Below are positions 1 to 13,100 of a DNA stretch of 64,000 nt, one piece after another. The translations under genes and the position numbers were made by a program. The notes below the pieces were generated by a model. It saw only the letters and a list, made by a program, of their open reading frames with translations. It ran no database searches and was not told the origin of the DNA. The stretch's first letter is position 1; the number at the start of each line of letters is the position of its first letter. The stretch is from positions 154,696,699 to 154,760,698 of the forward strand of contig NC_092050.1 of NCBI RefSeq assembly GCF_003086295.3, in the 5' to 3' direction. Source of the DNA: Arachis hypogaea. Lineage: Eukaryota > Streptophyta > Magnoliopsida > Fabales > Fabaceae.

Positions 1-1583
1 AAAATACTTTTTTTTTTAATCATAAATTTGAAAAAAGGAAACAGCTGGAAATCAATAAACAGATTAGGAACTTGTGAATAAAGGATCTTCAATGAAAATC
101 CAAACAATCAAAGCATTGCAAAAGCGCAAGGGTAAAACTTGCTTTGATTAAAACAAAGGTCTATAAAGGAAGGAAGTTTGAACATACAAAGCACTTTTTC
201 ATAAGATAAATAATGTTATAGTATTCAAAATCAAACAAATAAAATGCATAAAAAGAGAGAACGAACTAACAAGTATAAGTTCGAAACTTTTGAAAGGTAT
301 TGAAAACAATACTCAACTCGGGTGTTCAAAAACAACAAAAAATCTTAGATTTCAGAACATAATTGAAAAACAAATGAATCGTCAGAATTCAATACAATAT
401 TTAGTACACAATAAACTAAACTGGTTTGAGTTGTTTTGCACAGCAAGGTAAGGGTATTAATCCAAAGCAGCATCAACCAGTAGAAAACAAAAAAAGAAAA
501 GAAAAAGAAAGCATGGGTTTTGAAAAAGTGATTACTACATAGAAATTTCTATGCACAAAAATTCATTCCCCAGAATTTACATGCTATTTTGAGTCATTTT
601 ACCATGAAAAATATGAAGTGCTGTCAGTAACGGAGTAGAAGCAAAATGAGTCAAAAATTGAAATCCAAAAATTTCAGAATCAAAGAAACCCTAAGATTAA
701 AAAGGGAAGAACTTGAAGGTTCCCACAAGAAATAGTGTCCTTAAAAAGAAAGCCACATTCAACAAACAAAGTCATAGCAAAATAGATTATCAAACAAAAA
801 AAAGTTCAACCAAACTTTCAGATCAGAAAAGATCTTCAATTCAACTAACAGATCATAAAAATTTTTTTTGCCACACCTAAACAGAGAAAATTATAATTCC
901 AATCTAGCAAACAAGAATAACACTCCATGCATATATTCGTCATATAGTTCTTCGACCTAAGCAACCGAATAACAGTTTTTAAAATTTTAATTCGAAAGAA
1001 AGAATCACGAGTGGTTCAAAATTATGTTGACTTCAAAGATCATCAACATAAGAAGAACAAACTTGTTTTATCGAAATCCAGAACAAAGCATCTCAATCAG
1101 CAGCTAAGTGAATCCACAATCCACAAATCCAAATACTATTCAATAAGAAGAATAAGATAATAACTCACAACAAAAACATATCGAATCTTCTAGATAATAG
1201 ATGAAATCTTGAAATCAGAAACCATAGAAAACAACATGAAGATGAAGAAGATTAAAGCAAACATTCACAAAATCAGAGAAAATTAGAACTAGCTAGGAGA
1301 GAAATCGTGAACCGGAACCCAAGCTGAAACCATTACAAAAACACACTCGAGAAGATCTACCAAAGGATATGTCAAGATTGAGTACAAAAGGACACGAGTA
1401 GTAAGAAGCGGCAGAGGACGCATGATTTCAATAATCATAAGACAACAATGACATAGAGGACAAAGAGGACATTCCTATAGGCTTTTGATAGTGCCACAAT
1501 TTATACAAATAGGCGCGCTTCTGTTTATACAATTATGATCCTACAATAGGACACTTGATCCATATTATACAGATTAAACCGAA
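1..1583. other. AT-rich stretch without a recognisable gene
   Basis: No open frame of note and no protein similarity that I recognise. A primer-binding-site-like motif at 1584-1595 faces this way on the minus strand, so the stretch could be the decayed internal region of a retroelement. No gag or pol residues are visible. Confidence 0.4.
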
Positions 1584-2683
1584 GCTCTGATACCACTTTG
1601 TCACGGTCCAAAATGAGCTGTGACTGGCGCTCAGAAAAATATTCCCTCAGCAAGCCTGACAGATTCGAATATAAGATAAATAAAAATGTTATAAATATTT
1701 TTGATAAATTTACAGTTTCTATAATGAATAATTATATATTTTTAACAAAAATAAAATAAATAAATATAGAGGGATCCTTCCTGTGACATATGGAGAAGGT
1801 GATGTCTAAGAACTCAACCAAGAACAAATACCCATTGCAGATCATTACCCTTGAATATAAATGCTCACATAATCAAATATTTATTCCTGAAAAATATTTT
1901 TAGAAAAATAGAGTGAATTTTGCAACTCAGTGACTAGACAGTACATCTATAATTCACATGAGACCATATAAAAATTATTAATAAAATACTTTTAATTAGA
2001 AAATAATAACTTATATAAATAAGTGAATCAATAAGGGAGTTCTCATACAGAAATCAAATCAAATAGTCTACACTTAGGCGGCTCCACCTCTAAGGGTAGC
2101 CCTTTCCTCTCGTGTGTCCGTACGGAATAACAGATCCAACGTGTGGCCTACATGTTAGGCTAGCAACGCCCCTGCTAGCTGAGGTCTGAGCCAGATGCAT
2201 CTAGGTTAACGTCATAACCGCCGTTAACTACGGTTTTTTAATATGAGCCTCCCAAACCAATTCAAAACATATAATTTCAAATATAACAAATTCTTCAGTC
2301 TTCAAACATATAATGTATCAAATCAAATCAAATAATACTTTTTCAATCATATTTTCTCAGTCTTAAGGCATTTCAAACATATTTCATAATTTCAAAATAA
2401 ATAAATACCAACAAATACTTCAATGCTTCAAAAATACATATTCGAATAAAATCAAATATTTTAAAATAATATAAAACTTCTTCAAACATACTTATAATAA
2501 AAACATATAGTCTCATGTGTATATTAAAATGAGCTTAACAAGGATAAATATTTAGTTCTAATAAATTGATTTTTAAAACCAATTTAAAATCCCTTGATAG
2601 TAATCGTTGTAAGTATAACTAAGTTCAAAGCACCGTATATCAAAATAATTATAGACGTAAAGCCAAACAATTATAATTATACA
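1584..2683 (-). mobile_element. LTR retrotransposon relic (LTR plus primer-binding site)
   Basis: Read on the minus strand, TGGTATCAGAGC (complement of 1584-1595) matches the initiator-methionine tRNA primer-binding site of plant LTR retrotransposons. Just before it is a sequence ending in TGACA, as an LTR 3' end would. The LTR would cover roughly 1599-2683. It includes a less AT-rich core at 2070-2240, unlike the AT-rich DNA around it. The outer boundary is uncertain, because a different LTR-like start (TGTAAAACCC) begins at 2684 in the opposite orientation. No coding domain is left, so the superfamily is not assignable, though Gypsy is my guess. Confidence 0.5.
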
Positions 2684-2711
2684 TGTAAAACCCGAAGTGC
2701 GAAATTAAAAG

Positions 2712-3041
2712 GTGAGGAGAGTTGAAGTAGAATGGAACGGAAGAGTACAGAATTTGGACCAAGGCAATGGCAACAACTTCAATTCTCACGATAGCGACAA
2801 TGATAAGGAAAAGTGGAAGTTGTTTAGTAATTTAGAGTTAGGGTTGGATAGGAGGAATAAGGGCAATGCAGAAATATTGATAAAATTAAAGGATAAAATA
2901 GTAATAATAGAAAAAGAAGCTTGGGACATTAGAGAACTAGATGACCAAAAGAACACAATACATAATCTTCTCAAGAAGGAGATTCTTGCTTTGCTGTGGC
3001 CAAACTTATCCCAATCTAAAGTCTCAAATCCTCAATTCTAA
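2712..3041 (+). other. Short ORF (109 codons), probably a repeat-derived C-terminus
   Basis: I do not recognise a domain. The translation is charged (Lys, Glu, Asp, Asn) and ends in a stretch around LLKKEILAL. The DNA coding this end (about 2935-2995) reappears in reverse orientation at 54505-54560, next to a poly(T) run. This suggests a dispersed, reverse-transcribed family rather than a unique host gene. There are no upstream signals or introns that I can support. Confidence 0.25.
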
Positions 3042-3329
3042 TAATGAACTAAGTGGTTAAATTGATATATTCAAAGTTCAAAAAATTTTTTACATAAATT
3101 CTTGGAAGCATTCTCTCCTTTATGGGCATAGAAGTAATTTATAAATAATTTCACAGTAGTAACATCTGTTGCAAAATTTGGAAAAGTATAGAGAATTAAG
3201 TGTCTACTAGCCAAGAATTGAACAACTCAATTAATAATTGATTAATTTTGAATTATTTTTTCAAATTCAAAATTTGATTAATTGACATTAATAATATTTT
3301 TGAATCAAAACTTACCCTAATTTATTTTC
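3042..3329. other. AT-rich spacer
   Basis: No gene or repeat was recognised. Several short ATTAATTGAATT-like palindromic words occur near 3225-3290. Confidence 0.3.
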
Positions 3330-3790
3330 ACTCCCACTCACCATTCACCACAAATCCTAATCCCTCTTTCCAATGTCCCACACTACCGCGGTTTTGTCCT
3401 CGCGCCGCTAGCGTTACTACAGCACCATCCTCGTGCGCCATCGCCGGTCGTCCTTGTATCCTTCTCTGCCACCTCATCTGCTGTCGCGCAGGAAAGACAG
3501 CCACCATCATGCTTTTACTTCACCCTTCTCGCGTCCCATTGCGATTCCCTATCGCTTGCCCAACGCACCCTTGCCGCTCGCGACTCCCCATCGCTCGCTA
3601 CTTGTACCCCACAACTCTCTATCTGTCGCGACACAGCCACCACCACCAGGTCCCCATTTGCGACGCGCAATCAACTCCTTCGATCCGTGAGACTCCTCCA
3701 CTCGTCGCAACGCACCACCGCGAGTCCCCCCACTGTCCTCGCAACGCTGTCTAAGACGTCGTCGCCGGCCACCCTGCAGCTCTTCTTCTC
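3330..3790. other. GC-rich, CpG-containing island in AT-rich DNA
   Basis: Composition changes sharply to C- and G-rich with many CpG (CGCC, CGTC, TCGC words), then falls back to T-rich sequence at 3790. All frames carry open but mutually inconsistent translations rich in Arg, Pro, Ser and His. That is what composition alone produces, so none is called a gene. A comparable patch lies at 40195-40480. Both resemble internal parts of decayed repeats rather than a promoter island, but this is inference. Confidence 0.4.
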
Positions 3791-4441
3791 CTCCTCCTAT
3801 TTGGTTTTGAATGATTTTTTTAACTTGTTTTATATGTTTCACTTTTCTACATTTTGGATAATTCTTTTTATTAGTTTTGAATGATTTTTTTTTATGTTTT
3901 TTTTTTAAGATTTGGATGATTTTTTTCCTATATTTTGTATGTTTTTTTCTTAAGATTTGGATGATTCTTTATCTTATGTTTTGGTGTTTTTGTATTTGGA
4001 GTTTCGAAGTTTTTTTCGGAAAAAAAAATTAGCGTTTGCGTAATAAATGATAAAAGATGAATTAGAGTAAAAAAAGACAATTAATAATCATTAGTTTTAT
4101 ACTTTTTTTTTAAAAAAATTTAATAACCACTAATTAATGATAATTAATATTATTAATTAATATAAAATATAATTTAAAGATATTAGTTGATTTATTGTTG
4201 GCTAAACCCTCTTGTTTCCTAATGGGATGGGCAAAATTTCCGTCTTTCATAATCTGAAAATATTTTATTAACTTCAGAACATCATTTCGTCATAGTAATT
4301 CTTGGACGAAGACATCGTATGTTCAGCCATCCTCTTCCATATTCATCCCTAACTCTTCAGCAAAAGTCCTTCTCTACAAAGACTTTCGATCATTATAGGA
4401 TAAATTAAAAATTTTAGAGTAAATATCCTACTCGACCCTTG
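3791..4441. other. T-rich, gene-free spacer
   Basis: Runs of T and repeated words such as GATTTGGATGAT (3910-3965). No coding sequence seen. Confidence 0.3.
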
Positions 4442-4830
4442 ACAATTGAATTTAGATCCTCTAAAGTTTGAATTTCACTTTAAAGAGGAAAGTGTGATCT
4501 TCTACTTTTGAATAGTTTCTCTTTCATATTTATTTTTGATCCCATTTATGAAATCAATGGTGAAAGATCACACTTTATTCTCTAAAGTAAAATTCAAACT
4601 TTAGAAGATCTAAATCTTTAACAATTATCTCGAAAGGACAACGAGACCTTAAAAAAAACACCCAATCCGATCCCTGATTTTTTTTGGGACTGATTAGTTC
4701 CTGTGCCAAAAAAAATAACATTAACTTTTTTTTGGCACAGAGGCTAATTAGTCCCATAAAAGTAAAACTTAGGAGCCGGATTGGTATTTTTTTGTTAAGG
4801 GTCTCGTTGTCTTTTGAAGTAATTGTTAGG
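4442..4830. repeat. Two adjacent foldback (inverted-repeat) elements
   Basis: About 4442-4626 folds on itself: AAGTTTGAATTTCACTTT on the left matches the complement of AAAGTAAAATTCAAACTT on the right. About 4617-4830 is a second palindrome. Its arms contain GGACAACGAGACC with its complement GGTCTCGTTGTC, plus a central pair GGCACAG / CTGTGCC. Both look like MITE-type foldbacks. Target duplications were not resolved. Confidence 0.55.
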
Positions 4831-6654
4831 AACTATTTTGGGTTTTTTATCAAGATTTTTTATCAAATTTGTTGGTCATTTTAGAGTCAGTTTGGAAATA
4901 GCAAAAATTACTTTTTTTTATTTACTAAAAATATTGGTCTTCTACCATCATTTTCACGTAGGTATTTTTATGTAATGATTCATCTTCTAGAAGCACTAAC
5001 CTTTTACTATAATTTTTACGTAATGTTCACCACCAACAAATGTTCCATCTGAATCACCTACTGCCTATATTCCTTTCAGGTATTTTTTTATCATTTTACC
5101 ACTTTATTTTTATTATTAAATTTGTATTTAATATTGTGTGTGGTATAAAACCTCAGTTTTAATTTTATTTTTTCACATGTGATTTTATTTTTATATAACT
5201 TGTTATTATTTTTATAGTTAGTTATAGCTAGTTTTTTACCCCAATAAAGAAGGAGGAAGTTCTAATAGGAGTAAAACAAAATAAAAACAGCAAAATACAT
5301 TGGCACACATTTTACATCTGTTTTTTATTTTCACCTACCATATCATACACAATAAAATAGCAAACACTAATTACACAATAATTTTTTTGGCATTGTCATC
5401 AAGATTATTGTGAATTAGAATTTTGTTACTATTCACCACATACAAGAACACCATTATGGTTGAAGTGAAATAGAAGAACCAGTTTCTAATGATATTACGT
5501 GAAAAAAATCAAATGTTGAAAGCGCTAGAAAAATAAAACTAATAAGAAAACAAATAAAGAATCAATTGCCTAATCGATTGTAATTTTAGTGACATAAAAT
5601 CAACATTCAATATTAAAAAGTACGTGTTATCATCGTTATTTTAATATCTTTTTTTTTGTGTAAAAAAAATTGTATTTTTAAGTTATTTATCGAAACATTA
5701 CAACTTTAAAATAATAAATATTTCTATAACTTAAAACCCAAATACAAACTAATTTATTTATAAACTGGACCTTAGTATTATCCGTTAATAAAAATGAAGT
5801 CAAATGACAAATAATCACTTTTGTCAAATTTTAAAATTTTTTAAAAATCATTTTATCCAATAACATTTTTCAAGCACCAATTTATTATAATTTGGATCTA
5901 AATCTTTCAGTACCAAATTGATACTCTTTAAATATTCAAATTTATTATAAAAAATAGGTTAAACACCAAGTAACAAACCACCATAAAATTGATCATATTT
6001 AATATTTCAATGAAAAAGTTTTAGGTTCGAATTTTTTTTATCCTTTTTATTTTATATAATAGATAAATGGGACCTCTAGTCCTCTGCCCAATGTGTATTG
6101 AATCCTTACCCTGTTTGATTACGAATTCTGATGTCCAAATTTTATTTCAATACTCTATACTATGCGTGGATTTGCTAAACTTTGATTGCTGTTTTCATTT
6201 CATAGTAAAGCAAGCCACTTCATCATCCATTTGTTAAACAAGTTTGTACAAGTGATCTATGTAAAATTGACTTGTGCATTTGAATATAAAAAACAATTTT
6301 TTTCCAAATTTGTTCACAAATTACCTCTTTTCTCTATATCTCAGAGTTCTGTCCCCAGATACACTTGCATTATATCATCAAAGTTCTTTGTGGATTTTTT
6401 ATTGCTTCATCGTAGACGATGGAGTCAATGGACCATAATGTGAAATTGGATCTAATTAGCAACACCATCACTATCATTAAACAGAGTAACTCCCCATTAG
6501 AATAAGAATAAGAACTTAGAAAAGATATATTTGAGTTTTTTTTTTTAAAAGAATTTATAGAAAAATAAAAATAATTTTATATTTAAATATTTTATATAAA
6601 AAAATTTTTTATTTATCAATTATATTCGAGTATAATAATATAAAAGTATTTGTT
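4831..6654. other. AT-rich intergenic DNA
   Basis: No gene recognised. Short open frames (for example 6186-6443) show compositional Phe/Ile/Lys bias only. Confidence 0.35.
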
Positions 6655-6740
6655 AAGGAATTATAGCTCAAATGACATAGTCTTTTCATATTCATTTAAA
6701 AGGTTACGGATTCGGATCTCCCTATTTTTGGTAAAAAAAA
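6655..6740 (+). repeat. tRNA-derived SINE-like repeat
   Basis: Contains TATAGCTCAAATGACATAG (A-box region) and, about 40 bp on, a degenerate B box (ATTCGGATCTCCC), followed by an A-rich end. Related copies occur at 19901-19998, 20060-20142 and 42981-43075. Confidence 0.5.
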
Positions 6741-7194
6741 ATATAAAAAATTTGTTTGTTTATTTATTATGTGAAAAACATATTTTTAAAAAAAAATCTT
6801 TTAAAAAAAATATAAATTATATCTTCTCAAAAAAGACTTTATTTTTCTAATATTTTTACTTTTCTATTGAAAATTTACTAAATACGCTAAAAAAATAAAA
6901 AAAATTATTTTTTCATCAAAAAAAGATTTTATCAACTTAATGACACCAAACAAATACTAAATCTACACATAAATTTATCAAATCTAACTCTTATTGATCT
7001 CAAATCAAGTCTAGTTAGATCATTTAAAACCTCAACACAAATAGAAATAAGAATTTAAATCCTTCAGACATGGTAGTAAATCAATGTTCAAATTTTAGCT
7101 TGTACAAGTGTCTACATTTGAGTGCCCTATAGACTATAGTATTCAAATAGGATTATTTCAATCCATGCAGTTCAAGTACACAAATCTAGGTTTC
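6741..7194. other. AT-rich 3' flank of the first TNL gene
   Basis: Lies downstream of the minus-strand TNL stop codon at 7195-7197, so the 3' UTR should be in its upper part. No clear polyadenylation element was singled out. Confidence 0.3.
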
Positions 7195-10100
7195 TCAGTC
7201 TAGAACAATGGTGTGAAATTTTTCTCCTAGTTTTGACCATTCACCTGTGAATTTTGCATGATTACTCTTTGCTATACTCTGTTGATGCCGCAATTGTGGC
7301 ACTTTTTTCCTCCACTCATCTCTTTGAGCTTTGAGTGTCTTTGCTTCTTCAAATACATCTTTCTTTTTCTGAACAACAATCTTCTTTTCTGATTCACAAT
7401 CACATAACTTAGCTTTGATGGCATTCATTTCCTCTTCCAGCTCCTTCTTTCTTTTCTCCATCCAATCTAACTTTTGCCTCAACTCCCTGTGCTTGTTCTT
7501 GTTTCCTTCCAATCCTGCTTCTAATTCATCAACCCTTTGTAGCTCTGATGCTGTGGACTCAATATTCCTACATGATTCAATGTATTCCACACTGCAACAA
7601 TTGAACAACCATGAAGCTTCTGATACCAATGTTTCAACTTCTCCTGATATGCCATCTTTTGAAGACAAATTGGATAGGTAATGCAAACTGTTCTTCATGA
7701 CATTGTAGTTTTCTTCATCCAACAAAACTGAAGCATCATTCTTTGTGATGAAGTCTTGTACTGTTTTCAATGCTTCCTTGGCTTCTTTGCTTGGAGCAGT
7801 GGTGGTTGCTGGATCATCATCGGAATTCGGGGAAAGAACATCATCATGTGTCTCAGCATCAAGAGTAGCATAAAATGCTTCCATCTCCACATCATTATCA
7901 TCTTGAGTTAGAGGAGCTTGATTTATCAAAGGCTCATCAAATTTTATTAGCAAAGTGGTGCTACAAGTTTCTGTGTACATTTTCTGTCCACTATCTTTAT
8001 CACTACTTGATGGAGTGGTGGGAATTGGGTCATGAACGTTTTCTGTGTTAGCTATGGATGGTGTTTGATATGATTCTCCTACAGCATTTGCTAGATTATC
8101 CTCATATGCTAGAGTATATCCAAAACAAAAGAATGTGAAATGATTAGTCAATGCATAGAATAGGGTATTATAGTCAATGTAGTGTTAAACAGAGCAATTG
8201 AAGTTGATAAAAAAATAGGATAGAAAACATATGTCCTTGATTTTAGGATTTTCAAAAGAAATTCCAAGAATCAAGAAAAGAGATTAATCTCTTTTGAAAA
8301 TAGTTCAATTTGCTTTCTAGGAGATGCTTTCTCCAAAAGGGAGACTGAGACCGAGAGACAAAAAAAGGAAGATATAGACTAAATTAAGTCTTTGTATTGT
8401 GTTTGGTATAAAATGTACTTAATTGAGTTATGTCTAAATATCATGTTTAGTTTAAAATAAATGTGAAGATTGAAGGGTAGATTTGAAATTTAAATGTTAC
8501 GTGTGAGTATTTTTGAAAAGAAATGTTAAAAGTTTCAGTTTCCAATCCCAGAAATTTCAATTCTCTTTGGTAGCGTTTGTTTTGAGGTATTGAGATAGAG
8601 ACTGGGAGACTGAGAGACTGAGACTCAGTATCATATTTGTTGGTTCAGATATTGGTACTAAAATTTCTGTCTCTATCCCTAAAATTTCAGTATTTCAATA
8701 CCTCCAAAAAGTAGAGACACAGGGGACTAAAATTTTTAGAGATAAAGACTGAAACTTTAATAACATTTTATACCTAAAATATCCTCATTTCAATTAATTA
8801 ATTCTAATTTTATTCTTTGTACAAATTAAATTAGAGTTTCTTTCTTGTTTCAATTTCTGTCTCTCACTTTGCACCAAACAGAATACTGAGATTTATTTCA
8901 ATCTCTGTCTCTTAGTCTCTGTCTCTCAGTCTCAGTCTTTTTGTCTGTATCTCTCCACCAGCGACCTTTATCTCCACTCACTTTGCACCAAACAGAATAC
9001 TGAGATTTATTTCAATCTCTGTCTCTTAGTCTCTGTCTCTCAGTCTCAATCTTTTTGTCTGTATCTCTCCACCAGCGACCTTTATCTCCACTTTTTAAAA
9101 ATACTAAAGAGACTGAAATTTTGTATCTCGAGACTGAAATTTTCTTCTAATTAATAAGTTAATGGAATTAAATTGTTTCCTTTTGTTCAACTTAGATAGC
9201 TAATGAAACAATAATAATTTATGTGTTGATCAAGAAAAATAATTTTGTATTGCAAGGGTGCCAATCTTGTCCTAGTTTTTATTTATGAAAATGAATGTTC
9301 TCAGGTACAAATTTCATAAGACTATATCATGTGTAGTTTTTCGCCACATTAATTATTAAGAAATGCCACACATATATTTACCTTGGACACTAGTTGTGTT
9401 AGTTTTGTGCTCCGTAACAATTGTGTTTGACTCCCAATTCAAGTTGTCACTGAATGATGGAGATGGAAGCAATGAATGAGATACTATTTCTTGCTCCACA
9501 TTTGTTTCCAATGAAGTCAAATTTTGATGCCTTTGCACAAATTGTGTAGGAGAATATCCAATACCCTCCAAGCTATGAACTTCTTCCAACAAGAACGGAT
9601 CAGTGAATCTTATATCTTCCATGTTACTAAATTGCTTGAATACATGGAGTCCAATTTGCATCATGCTCTCATATATAGTTCCACCACCTACTCCATGCAC
9701 TGCATGATCAGAAGACAACTCCACATGATTCCATTCATCTTTAGAAATCACATTGTTTACCTCATCTTTGAATTCAGTTTGTTTTGGACCCAGAGTTAGA
9801 ATCAGTATGTGATCTTTTTGTAGAGAGAATAAGGAAAAAATATGCATTTCATGACCATTGATGGTCAACTTGGGTTCAAATGAAGTCTTTTTCAGTTCAT
9901 TAATCACAAAGAGTGACATGGCTGGAAACTTGTTTCTAAACCAGAAAGAAATTGATGATCCGTGGCGAGAATAGTTGAACCACTCCTGAACTTTTGTTCC
10001 TGGCATTGGCAGCCATGATTCCTTGTCATTTGCATCCTCATGTAAATCCTGCTTGTCATAAGAATTCGGCAAGGTCAACAATTTTTTAACTTATTTGATA

Positions 10101-13100
10101 ACTAAGTACATGACAGAAAAAGTGAGCTTCTAATGCCCTTAAATCAAGATAGTAAGACTCACACATGATGTTAATTACAAAATTAATAACTAAACTCACT
10201 TTCTCTCATTACTAAATTCCTTGATTTAGAGGATTCTTTTCCTAAAATGACATTATTACCTATATCACAAACCACCACCACCACCATTAACAACTCTCAA
10301 CCTAATGAAAATGTCAATCAAAACAAAACAACACAAGAAATCATTTGTGATGGGGCAACAAATGTGTCCTTATATCAAGTCTAAATATTTTATAAAGTTT
10401 TTAGAATTTGGGGTTTAGAGTAACCTGGTTAGAAAACATGCTCCTAGAAGAGGAAGTCAACAAGGTAGAGCTTGGTGCATGCAAAACTTCTATGCTAGGT
10501 GGAATGCCCCTTATTTCCTCAAGATTCTCACAACCATCCAAAATGAGTTCCTTCAGAAAGTAACAATCTTTGGTGCATGATAGGAGAGTGAGGTCCAAAC
10601 TTTTTAAGGATATGCATCTTCTTGCAGAGAATTTTTCAATGTTTGGTGGAATCCCTCCGACTTCTCGAAGATTCCCACAATAATCCAAAATAAGTACCTT
10701 CAAGAAGGTACATCCTTCAATGCATGCAGGAAGAATTGTGAAACTGTTGGATGATAGATTCAGCTCTTTCACATTGACTAACCAAGGAACACTCCTTTGA
10801 AGAAACTCATTTGATACATTGCAGTTTCTGAAATCAAAGTGTTGCTGATTGGAAAACACAACTGAGCTTATTTGCTCCTCAACTTTCTCTTGTGAATGTA
10901 ACAGCAAACCATCACAGTTTCGAATTCTCAAGCACTTAAGCTCTTTCATCAGAAAAATGCTACTTGGCAACAGAACAATCTTAGAGTTCCACAATTCTAA
11001 TCTTTCAAGCCTAGTAATATAACGAATTGAAGGTGGGAATTCTTTTATTGGAGTGTATTCTAACTCAAGTTGTGTTAAACTTTCCATCTTCCCTAATATT
11101 TCTGGAAAACTCTTAAGACTTGAACAAGACGAAAGGCGGAGTTTCTCGAGAGAAGGCAACATAAGGTCTGGAAAACTCCTAAGCTTGCAACAACCCTTTG
11201 CATCCAACATTCTAAGTTTATTTAGCAACCCAACTGATTTATGAACTTCAGTTAAGTTCTTACACCAACAAAAAGACAATTCTTCCAAATGTGGGGCAAC
11301 AGATAAATCAGGTATTTGTTCTAGGTGCTGGCAATTGCTGAAATTCAAAACTCTCAAATTCATGAACTTCTGCCAAAGAAAAAGTAATATAAATCAAATA
11401 AATAAGCTTAAAATGGATAAATTAATGTTCATGATTATAAAAAAAATAGACTTTTTGTATTGTACTTGCCTTTTGCTTCTGAAAGAAACTAATGAGTGAT
11501 GATATGGAACTATCTGGTAACCACAATATGGCTATTTCCTTTGGATAAAAATCAAATGGGAAAATTTGTGAAGGATATCCTCGCCATTTAAGCACTTTCA
11601 AACTATTTGGAAGATGTTTGGGACTGTCTGAAAAGTCACCTTTATTAATAACAATTGTTCTGAGATTATTCATCTTCATGAATGCTACACCATCCCAATT
11701 AAGTTTTTCATCAGCTTTGGGGAATGCTAGCTTTATCATTTCAATTTTATGGCTACCCTGCTAGCCCATAAAAGCACCAAACAACTTTAGATAGATAATG
11801 ACCTTAACATATCATTTAAAGAATTAAAGGAAAAATAAGAGTTAATACTCAAAATGATTCTTCAAAGATCACACGTAAGTCAATTTAAGTCATACATAAT
11901 CTTTCATGAACCAATTTGAGCATTGTAAAAGAGAATCCAACTTACCTTGTCTTGTTCCAAAACACGTTTTGCATCCTCAAAGTTCCAAATCCTGCTACGC
12001 CCTCGAGGCTCTTCCGATTCTTGTCGGACAATTTCTCTACCCATATCTTGAATCAAATCATGTAACATCACTTTATCATCTTCAATCTTCACCAAAGACT
12101 TATCAATCAAAACTCGCATGCTGTTCTTGGGGCAAAAGCCGTGATGAGCACGCAGTATCTCCTCAACATACTTGGATCTATATCCATTAAAGAAACAAGC
12201 AATGTCAAGAAAGATCTTCTTCTCTTCCTCCTCCAATCCATCAAAACTCACTTTAAGAATCTCTTGAATCTCTCTCTTAGGACTTCTTTTATACTGATCC
12301 AAAGCAGATTCCCACTCATCTTTACTCTTACCAAACAAATTAGCCCCTATTACTTCCAATGCAAGTGGCAAGCCAGAAGCAAAAGCAACCGTTCTGTTCA
12401 AAATGTATGAGTAACTTGGATCAACCTCTCTTGTTTTGAAAACATTCCATCTAAGTAAATCAAGAGCTTCTTTATCATTTAACTTCCCTACTTCATATGT
12501 TCTTACAATTCCATGACTCGTTAACAAGCCTTTGTTTCGAGTTGTTACAATGATTCTACTACCAGAACCAAACCAAACAGAGTCCCCTGCAACTGCTTTT
12601 AACTGCTCTAATCTATCGACATCATCAACAATCAACAGAACCTTCTTTCGATTGAGCCTACGCTCTATCACCTTCTTTCCTTCACTGACATCACCTAACT
12701 TAACATCTCTTTCATCACCAACTAACTTTGAAAGCAGCATTTGTTGGAGATATACTAAGCCATGTGTTATTGAATTTTCTCTCACATTACCAAGAAAACA
12801 TACACCTTCAAATGAGTCAGCAATGGAATTGTAGACGGCGCGAGCAAGAGTTGTTTTACCTATTCCGCCAATGCCATGAATCCCTACCATGTGGACTCTG
12901 TCACTGGATTCAACATCCAAAAGTAAGTTCAGTTCTGGAATCTGAGATTCTAGTCCAACTACTTGATCTGAAACATATAAACAAGTGTGATGAATCCATT
13001 TGGAGACTATTTTCACAATCTTCTCAGTAAACTCGCATTCAGCTTCGGCCCTGTGCAGTCAACATGCTAAGGTTAACCAACACATGCATCACAATTCAAA

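Noticed and set aside
3328..3842. Overlapping Arg/Pro/Ser-rich open frames on both strands
   Set aside because: All frames are open because of GC-rich composition; no domain, no consistent frame.
7415..7681. Plus-strand frame inside TNL-A exon 6
   Set aside because: Antisense shadow of the coiled-coil coding exon. The same holds for plus-strand frames over the other TNL exons and over the MURA exons.
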